Source: Sistotremastrum niveocremeum HHB9708 (taxonomy: Eukaryota > Basidiomycota > Agaricomycetes > Sistotremastrales > Sistotremastraceae). From it: 36,789 bases of DNA. The stretch covers positions 252,287 through 289,075 of the forward strand of contig KV419438.1 of the NCBI GenBank assembly GCA_001630475.1. Direction: 5' to 3'. The notes below the pieces were generated by a model, which saw only the letters and a program-made list of their open reading frames with translations, was not told where the DNA came from and searched no databases. The position numbers and the translations under genes were made by a program. Below, piece by piece: positions 29,929 to 36,789 of this stretch. Position 1 is the first letter of the stretch; each line of letters opens with the position of its first letter.

Positions 29929-32900
29929 CACCCCCTCGAGACGACGAGTCCTGGGTCTGAAGTTCGCTGAGGAACTCGAGACCAATCATATGACGGAATT
30001 CCTTGAGCTTTTCGAAGTCGAGAGGTTTTGTAAACATGTCGGCGGGATTGGATGTGCCGGGGACATGCTGTAGGTCGATTTCTCCTTCCTGTACGAGATT
30101 CCGTACGTAGAAGAATCTTATGGCGTAGTATTTTGCCTTTTGAGGGACTTGGAGGTTCTTTGAGAACGCAACAGCAGCGGCATTGTCGGTTGCGAGAGTG
30201 ATCTTGAGCTGAGTATTGCCGAAATCTTCAAAGTATTTCTTCATCCACATGATTTCCTTCGCTCCTTCGCATGCTGCTATGACTTCGGCTTCCATGGTGG
30301 ATTGAGCAACGATCGATTGGAGTTTCGAACGCCAAGAGATAGCGGTGCCATTCAGGCAAACAACGTAACCGCCTGTGGATTTAAAGGCTTCTCCATCGGC
30401 GAAACTGGCATCGGTGAAGCAAATCGGATTGAGATGCTTGCCGGCATGATCATAGAAAGAGGTTCTCTTTCCTCCGAAGGTGAGTCCGATTTCGATGGTT
30501 GTGAGAAGATATCGAGCGAGATTCTTGAGAGCTTTCCACGCGGGATAGGTGGGTGCATGAACATATTGGCAGAGCTGAGATACTGCATAGGCGATATCTG
30601 GGCGTGTCATAACACAAATCCACAGACATTGGCCGACTGCCCGACCGAAAGGATGATTTGGGAGTTCTGAGGTTGGGATGAGGTCCACCCCCTGTTTGAG
30701 ACGATCCTCGGCTCCAGAATTCATGGGAATGCAAGTAGACTTGCCAAGAGTCGCACCGACGAGTTTGGAGAGGGATTCGATAATGCCGGGTTGAGATATG
30801 TGAGTCCAAGATTTGTCTTCGGCATAATGGTATCGACATCCAATGAAGTGTTTGGCGTCTCCGATTTTGATAGGTACGAGCCTTCCGATTTCTTCCATGA
30901 CTTCATCAATTAAATCTTCAGGAGCTCCGGTCTTCGAGTCGTCAACAAACCAGGCGGTGTGTTCGAAAGTAGGGTTCTCTGGATCGCCCGAGAAGCGATA
31001 ATAATAGCAGGGATCTGCTTTGGACTGAATCCATCCGACTTCGATGAGTTTCTTCGTCAGATGTTTGTTCCATCCCATAGGTGCGCCATGCAATCCGTAA
31101 AGCCATTTGTGGGCACGAATGCAATATCCTTCGGCATTTTCGATTCGAAGTTCCCGTGGGATTTGAAGGTGAATGGCCTGTGATTCATCTAGAGGTGCTT
31201 CGAGAAATGCACCACTGACGTCTGCTTGTCGAACAGCATATCCGAGGGATTGGTTAATCGCCTCGAACAATCTCCAAGTGCCCATTTTGAGCGTCGTGGC
31301 AGAGACATCGGTTGGAATGAAGTCTTGTCCTGCTTTCTCAGTATCTCCGCGGACAACAATTCGAGCCTTGAATGAGGTGATGTTTCCATTAGCATCTTTC
31401 TTCTTCCGGTAAACGACTCGAGTAGGAATGATGTGGGGTTTTCCTTTGATATCGGAGATTTTGGCGAATGAGAAGACATTTTTCTCGAGAAGCTGATGCC
31501 ATTCCTTAAGCAACGCTTCCTTCCACCTCTCATCGCTGATTCTTTCTTCAAGAGTAGGTTCGTCTTCGTGAGGAGCAACAAGAGTGGCAAAATCCATGGG
31601 AGTCTGGTCGACCGAAGCGAGTTTCTTCTCGAGGGCTTTGATATGGGCATCGAAAGGACCAGTGGTGAGCAGGGACCTATTAACAGGCTTTCTGACTCGT
31701 TTACCACGGCCTAGATGCTGATTTTCTTGCGCAGGATCTTCTTCTGGTCGATATCGCCATCCGTCCTGTTGGAAAGTCGGCGGATCGGTGAAATTCTCTC
31801 TACCCACCCCCTCACCGACAGACGACTCATCCGAAAGCTCAGTGAGTTCACTGAGAGGCTCTGAAAGGCCTCGATGGTCCACTTGATGGGTGGACGTGGT
31901 AGTATTGATAGGGGAAGAAGGGGAGTCCGAAATAAATTCCAGAGAGGAATCTTCATCGTCTGGAGCTTCAACAAGCTCTGCTCCAGTGCCTTCGGATAGA
32001 ATGCGAGAACCAGGAATATTCTCTGGTGGCGCTCGCTCGTTACGACCTTCATAGAATATAAGGTTGCGAGAGCGGATAAATCGACGCTTCGATGGAACCC
32101 AGACTCGATAGATATCGGAGTCTCCATAGTAGCCAACAAAAATACCATTGTAGGAATGGCTTTCGAGTTTGCGGCGAATATCCTTGGGTACAAGAATTTT
32201 GACATCGGATCCAAAGACCCGAAGATTGGAGACATCTGGCTTATAGCCAAAGAAGTCAACAAACGGAATTCGACCAGTGTAAGAGTGCACTGATCGATTC
32301 TTGGTGTGATTAACACATTCGAAGGCATCCGGCCAAAATGAATGTGACATGACAGCGGCATCGAGAATGATGATAGCGTGTTCTTGAATGTGCCGGTTGT
32401 AACGCTCGGCGAGACCATTGGATGCAGGAGAATATGGAGAAGTCGTATTGTGAGTGATGCCTTCTGCTTCGCAATAATGCTTCATCTCCGAGTTAACAAA
32501 TTCTCCTCCATTGTCCGAAAAGAAAGTCTTGAGCTTCTTTCCGGTTTGGCGTTCGGCCCATCGATGGTAGATCTTGAATGAGTTTACGACATCGGATTTC
32601 TTCGCCAGGTAAAAGAGAGTTGAATGACGAGAGTATTCATCGATAAATTCGACGCAATACCGGTTTTGGCCAAGTGACATGGGAAAGGGTCCTGATACAT
32701 CTGAATGGACTCGTTCGAGTACAGATTCAGCAGGATGGCGACGGATTTTTGGAAAGGACTTCGCCGTCATTGTGCCAGATGGGCAGTCGAGACAGCGAGG
32801 ATCTTCGAAAGGAAGATTTGCAGAGTCAATGCCTGCAACAAGACCAGATTTGAACAGATGCTTCATCTGTTTGGATCCCATGTGATTGAATCGTCGATTA

Positions 32901-32980
32901 CGAGAGGCTAATGAAAGAGCGATAGCGAGAGAATAGTTTCTCGTTTTTAACGTGCGTCCGGAAACCTCCGCTCCTGACAC
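29915..32980 (-). CDS. Ty1/copia pol polyprotein, 5'-truncated (integrase, RT, RNase H)
   Basis: An uninterrupted frame of 1021 codons. The integrase HHCC zinc site is H33, H41, C63, C66. The catalytic triad is D94, D156, E192 (spacing D61D35E). A linker (about 310-440) separates the reverse transcriptase, with QADVSGAF (D587) and WFVDDS (D680, D681; FVDD in place of the usual YVDD). RNase H has D857, E897, D932 and D981. The order integrase before RT defines copia. Gag and protease are absent. The first homologous residues are near SLASRNRRFNHMG (about 25-35); upstream codons, beginning with GTG, belong to satellite DNA, so no native start exists. All catalytic residues are intact and no stop or shift is seen, implying a fairly recent insertion followed by loss of the 5' half. 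It cannot be autonomous as it stands. Confidence 0.93.
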   Translation of the reverse strand: MSGAEVSGRTLKTRNYSLAIALSLASRNRRFNHMGSKQMKHLFKSGLVAGIDSANLPFEDPRCLDCPSGTMTAKSFPKIRRHPAESVLERVHSDVSGPFPMSLGQNRYCVEFIDEYSRHSTLFYLAKKSDVVNSFKIYHRWAERQTGKKLKTFFSDNGGEFVNSEMKHYCEAEGITHNTTSPYSPASNGLAERYNRHIQEHAIIILDAAVMSHSFWPDAFECVNHTKNRSVHSYTGRIPFVDFFGYKPDVSNLRVFGSDVKILVPKDIRRKLESHSYNGIFVGYYGDSDIYRVWVPSKRRFIRSRNLIFYEGRNERAPPENIPGSRILSEGTGAELVEAPDDEDSSLEFISDSPSSPINTTTSTHQVDHRGLSEPLSELTELSDESSVGEGVGRENFTDPPTFQQDGWRYRPEEDPAQENQHLGRGKRVRKPVNRSLLTTGPFDAHIKALEKKLASVDQTPMDFATLVAPHEDEPTLEERISDERWKEALLKEWHQLLEKNVFSFAKISDIKGKPHIIPTRVVYRKKKDANGNITSFKARIVVRGDTEKAGQDFIPTDVSATTLKMGTWRLFEAINQSLGYAVRQADVSGAFLEAPLDESQAIHLQIPRELRIENAEGYCIRAHKWLYGLHGAPMGWNKHLTKKLIEVGWIQSKADPCYYYRFSGDPENPTFEHTAWFVDDSKTGAPEDLIDEVMEEIGRLVPIKIGDAKHFIGCRYHYAEDKSWTHISQPGIIESLSKLVGATLGKSTCIPMNSGAEDRLKQGVDLIPTSELPNHPFGRAVGQCLWICVMTRPDIAYAVSQLCQYVHAPTYPAWKALKNLARYLLTTIEIGLTFGGKRTSFYDHAGKHLNPICFTDASFADGEAFKSTGGYVVCLNGTAISWRSKLQSIVAQSTMEAEVIAACEGAKEIMWMKKYFEDFGNTQLKITLATDNAAAVAFSKNLQVPQKAKYYAIRFFYVRNLVQEGEIDLQHVPGTSNPADMFTKPLDFEKLKEFRHMIGLEFLSELQTQDSSSRGGVLDY

Positions 32981-34960
32981 GAATCATTTATTCTGTACTC
33001 TTCCCTGTATTTTTTCATTATTTTTAAAAGTTAATTCACGATTTGCTCTTCAAATCCCGACACATCCAATTCTGTTCTAACCAATCATTTTGTCAGACGA
33101 ATTCCAATAAGACTGAAGTGATCTTTTTCTTTGCCTTTTTTGGTAAATCCGATTCTCACGTCTCGCTTCTGGCGCTGGTGATTGGCGCTCAAATGTTGAC
33201 CCCAGCTGGTGGGCGTCTCTCAAAACTTCCCTCTTGACACGATTTCCTGAATACATGTCAGACTGATATTTAAAAAAAAAATTAACTTCACATTGCATGG
33301 CATTTGTCTTTGGTTCTGTCTGATTTTGATACAGTTATTCATGACACTGGTTATGTGAGCCCACCTCCGAAATGATCTCCTATTATATCTATCAGGCGCC
33401 TGTGATTAGCGCCTGTTGATCTTTGATGGCCCATCGTCAGCGTGGCCTCTAAAAAATTCCCTCCTGACACATTTTTCTGCTCTTATTTGGTCTAGGTTTA
33501 TTTTATTTTTTTAGCTTACATTTCCTTAGGTAGAGCTTTTTCATTCCATCTGCTTCCGATGAACATCTGTGCAGTCTCTGTCTCATGAGCTTGCGTTTAA
33601 CACTATATTGATCATAAAGCTTGTCGGTCTTCGGCAGAGCCTCGTGACTGATTCAGTGTAAGCGCCTCTGATAGGCGCCAAGTGATTGCTTTTGAGCTGC
33701 GTACCATCCCTCAAAACTTCCCTCCTGACACATTTTCACGAATATATGTCAGTGTGAAATTTCTGATAAAATTTACCCAACATCTCATGCCAATTCTCTT
33801 TGGTTCTGTCTGCTTTGGATACAGTTATTCATGACACTGGTTATTCGAGCCCGCTTCGGACTTTATCTCCTATTAGTCTTATCAGGCGCCCGTGATCTTT
33901 TTTGATTGATCTTTGATGGCCCATCGTCAGCATGGCCTCTGAAAAATTTCCTCCTGTCACATTTTTCTGTTCTTACGTGGTTTTGATTTATTTTATTCTC
34001 TTGGTGTAGACATCTTTGGCTTGAACTCTTTCGTTCTATCCACTTTTGATGTACATCTGTGCAGTCTCTGTCTTGTTAGTCCAGGTTTAACAATTTATTG
34101 ATCACAAAGCTTATCGGCCTTTCGCAGAGCTTCGTGATTGATTCAATGTCAGCCCCTCTGATCTGATAGGCGCCACACTGCATGCATTTCCCTCTCGCCT
34201 TTCACACTTCGGCGTGTCCAAAAACTCTGCACCTGACACGATTCATTTATTCTGTATTCTTCTCTGGATTGATTTGTCATTTTTAAAAGTTAGTTCACGT
34301 TCTGCTCTTCAGATTCCAACACATCTGATTCTCTTCTGTCCAATCATTGTGTCTGGCGAATTGCAATAACACAATAGCAATCACAAAAAGCATTTTTTTT
34401 GGTAAGTCCGATTTTTTTTATTGTTTTCTCCTTCTAGCGCTGTCTAGCGCTGTTGATTGGCGCCCTACAGTTGACTCCAGCTGTAGGGCGTCTCTCAAAA
34501 ACCCCCTCTTGACACAATTTACTGAATATATGTCTGACTGAAATTTTTGATAAAAATTAACTTTATGATGCATGTTAATTCTCATCGGTTCTGGCTGCTT
34601 GCAATACAGCTATCCAAGACGGTAGTGATGTGAGGCTGCTTTGGAATTTTCTTCTATTAGCTCACTCAGGCCCTTGTGATTGGCGCCCGTGGATTTTGAT
34701 GGCCCGTCGTCAGCGTCAGCGTGCTTCAAAATAATTCCCTCTTGACACACTTCCTTATTTTATTTTCCTGTGTTTTCAATTGTGTAAACATTGCGTGAGA
34801 GTCATCTTTCATCCCAGATGCTTACGGTGGAGGTTCGCGCAGTGTTTCAAATATAAGTCTTTTTCTTTTTTTCTAGTTAAAACGGGGCTTCTTGGAATTG
34901 CTTCCTCATTAGGATCAATCAGGCGCTGATGATGAATGTCCAGTGCCCACAATCTTGACC
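32965..34960. repeat. Degenerate satellite, about 250-bp monomers, about eight copies
   Basis: The anchor CTCCTGACACATTTT (variants CTCCTGACACGAATC, CTCTTGACACAATTT, CTCCTGTCACATTTT) recurs near 32972, 33229, 33468, 33722, 33950, 34224, 34502 and 34737, spaced 228-278 bp. Monomers fall into types by the sequence after the anchor: ATTCATTTATTCTG (32982, 34242), ATATGTCAGTGTGAAATTT-like (33254, 33745, 34527) and TTTCTGCTCTTATTTGG-like (33473, 33955). The order is A-B-C-B-C-A-B-C. A GGCGCC-containing element (TCAGGCGCCTGTGAT) sits between anchors. AT-rich and without ORFs. Confidence 0.72.
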
Positions 34961-35075
34961 TTGCTCTGGAGAATCGTCTGTGCCAGTAGACTAGTAATAC
35001 CTCGGCTTCACTGGGTGTTCGACACCATATACATTGCGAGTCTGCTAAAATTAATGATTCAATTTGAGCTGGGTG

Positions 35076-35132
35076 TGAAATTTCAAACTCCCTTGGATCG
35101 GTCAAACCTATTTAGCGGAGTTTGAAATTTCA
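35076..35132. repeat. Foldback inverted repeat, perfect 16-bp arms
   Basis: Arms TGAAATTTCAAACTCC (35076-35091) and GGAGTTTGAAATTTCA (35117-35132) are exact reverse complements around a 25-bp loop. The outer part TGAAATTTCA is itself a palindrome. A related structure stands at 36404-36446. Confidence 0.9.
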
Positions 35133-36403
35133 AATTCACCTAAGGCAGTCCGCCCATGTCACCCGAGCACATTCTTCTGCAATCCAGTCGTAACTCAGTA
35201 CCATTTCCCAGTTTCATGAGTCTAAAAACAGATACAATGCCTGTCTAAAACTCCACAATAACTGCTGTCTGTATCATGTCTTCGCCCAGATAGACTGGTT
35301 GACCTGTTCATCCTTAGAAATTAAGTTGACCAGAGCTGTTGATCTTGCCAGTACACTCCAACGCCATACAGATAAGTTCCACTGTAATCATACACGGTTT
35401 CAGATGCATATTGAACTGCAATAGCAGAAAATTATCAGTTAAGTTGACAAAAGTCGCATGTCGGCACATTTTGCACCCCCCGATGTCAAATATGTACTAC
35501 TGCACTTAAAATATGCCGTTTTCTACTATAAGGAGTAGTACATGTTCGTGACTACTCAGGTATGCTATGTACCGAGGGCTTGTTGACTAGAGTGTGATAT
35601 GTTGCGTTGCTGTCAGACGATATAGTGGGCAATGGGATTAAGAAATTTGGCTGGAAAAATATCCGAGGGTTCGTTGGTGAATTGTGATGTTGGCCTTTGA
35701 AATTTGGTATTGGCTCAGTGGTGCCATGTAAATGGATAAAGACGGTGATTAAGAATGCAGTGGGCTAGTGTCTGGAAAGGACGGACTTATGATTTTTATG
35801 CTCACAGGGGGGGTGGATCAGAGGGTGTTAGCATCCGTCCCATGGCTATACGACTTCTGACATCCAACACTGAAATGTATTATTGTTTGTTCTGTGGACT
35901 GGTGTATTATGGCATGCTACCCGATATCAGCAACCTAGTATAATGTCTGTTCAGAATTGGAACATGATCCAGAGTATGATGTGGATGGTGTTGTGCGAGT
36001 GGGATGGTGTTATAAAATGTACGGCAGTGGCTGGTATTAATTGATTTGTTGTTGGTTTCTAGTGGGATCCGGGGGAAATTGTCTGTTGATAGATCTGTGT
36101 TTTTGAAACCGGACTACCCAGGCTTCTAGTCCATGTCTACTTCAGGGCAGGCGCATGAACTGTTGGATATTGTTGGGGGGGAACAATATTAGAATGCAAT
36201 TGATCATGGAGCTGCTTTCCATGTTTGAGCTTGAGAGTCGAGTCCTGCCTTTAGACGTGGTATTCTCTAGTAAGTAACACAGTCCTGTTCCTGTTATATG
36301 GACTGTATCTATACTCACACCACTGCGTGTTGCTGACTGTGTATGTCCAGTCCAGTCTCGTGCAATGATCGTCAGTTGGCCTGTCGTTAAATCTGTGTTC
36401 ATT
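35133..36403. other. Region with no supported gene
   Basis: No coding or RNA gene could be supported. Seen: a 10-bp inverted repeat ATGTACTACT / AGTAGTACAT (35492-35501 and 35534-35543), and several TAAGTTGACxA strings near 35325-35450. An ATG-started minus frame (36462-36142, MCLYNLKLHLVGQTDTAEF...) contains a possible 52-bp GTGAGT...ACTAG intron that would shorten it to 68 aa. It has no recognised relative and begins over the second foldback, so I rate it as probably spurious. Confidence 0.35.
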
Positions 36404-36446
36404 TCAAACTCTGCTGTGTCGGTCTGACCGACTAGGTGGAGTTTGA
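36404..36446. repeat. Second foldback with related arms
   Basis: Outer arms TCAAACTC (36404-36411) and GAGTTTGA (36439-36446). The inner palindrome is GTCGGTC-T-GACCGAC. The outer arms match those of 35076-35132, so both may derive from one element. Downstream to 36789 no feature is supported. Confidence 0.75.
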
Positions 36447-36789
36447 GGTTATAAAGGCACATGAAGTTGGGTCGTGTCCCTCATTTATTGTGTTCCTGCA
36501 GATGATGTCGTCCTGTTCTTGTTAATGTTTCATCAGTGCTCAAGAAGTTATTGACCCCATCCAATTCTGCGAAGCGTATTAAATATATTTTACATTTGGC
36601 GATGCCTATCCTGTGGAAACTGTCACAAACGCGCTCGGTGGGGCACACAGGACATATAGAATTGACGCTACATTCACGCGTCGTCTGACATAGGGACAGA
36701 TGGGTCCCCGGCGTTTGGGCTAGCAGATAAACGCAGCCTGATTACGTCTTCGAGTCGATCTGTACTCTCGTTGATTCGCTTTCTTTTAC

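Noticed and set aside
34809-35105. 98-codon minus-strand ORF
   Set aside because: Overlaps the end of the satellite and one arm of the foldback; no start context, no relative recognised.

Overview
The window looks like basidiomycete (probably Agaricomycotina) nuclear DNA. It has GT-AG introns of about 42-56 bp, TATA boxes, about 50% GC by eye, a DUF6698-type gene, a Plavaka/KDZ-like DNA transposon fragment and a Ty1/copia element. The organism is inferred from these families, not identified. No rRNA, tRNA, CRISPR array or bacterial-type operon was seen.

Bases 1-25,800 hold an array of at least twelve paralogous transcription units on the minus strand (TATA boxes near 2180, 3265, 4227, 6105, 8216, 10298, 11948, 12983, 13642, 15874, 18217, 20529). 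Two plus-strand units (TATA near 22060 and 24297) follow after a head-to-head switch. Each unit has the same promoter cassette: a TATA box, then a pyrimidine-rich leader in the sense strand (CCCCATCT / ATCTATC repeats). Upstream lies a GATC-rich block with two recurring motifs, GATCGTCGGAA and TTGACAG. The promoters are much better conserved than the bodies. The bodies contain canonical small introns and short exons whose reading frames align between units, for example a module around V-R-N ... F-[EQ]-L-R in at least seven places. Frameshifts, in-frame stops and missing start codons are common. The array is either a fast birth-and-death family of small, partly hydrophobic proteins or a set of spliced transcripts losing coding capacity. 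I recognise no known family in it.

Bases 25,860-34,960 are mobile-element territory. A CAGACC-rich stretch (25,868-26,020) precedes an eight-exon DUF6698-type gene (26,139-28,138, minus, 547 aa) whose splice phases all close. It is divergent, across about 330 bp, from the N-terminal part of a Plavaka-like transposon protein (28,468 onward, plus). That gene is cut by the 3' LTR (29,533-29,928) of a copia element. The copia pol (integrase, reverse transcriptase, RNase H, all catalytic residues present) runs on the minus strand to about 32,960. There its 5' half is missing and a degenerate satellite of about 250 bp begins (about eight monomers to 34,960).

Bases 34,961-36,789 show no convincing gene. 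They hold two foldback inverted repeats sharing TCAAACTC/GAGTTTGA arms and one weak ATG-started frame.
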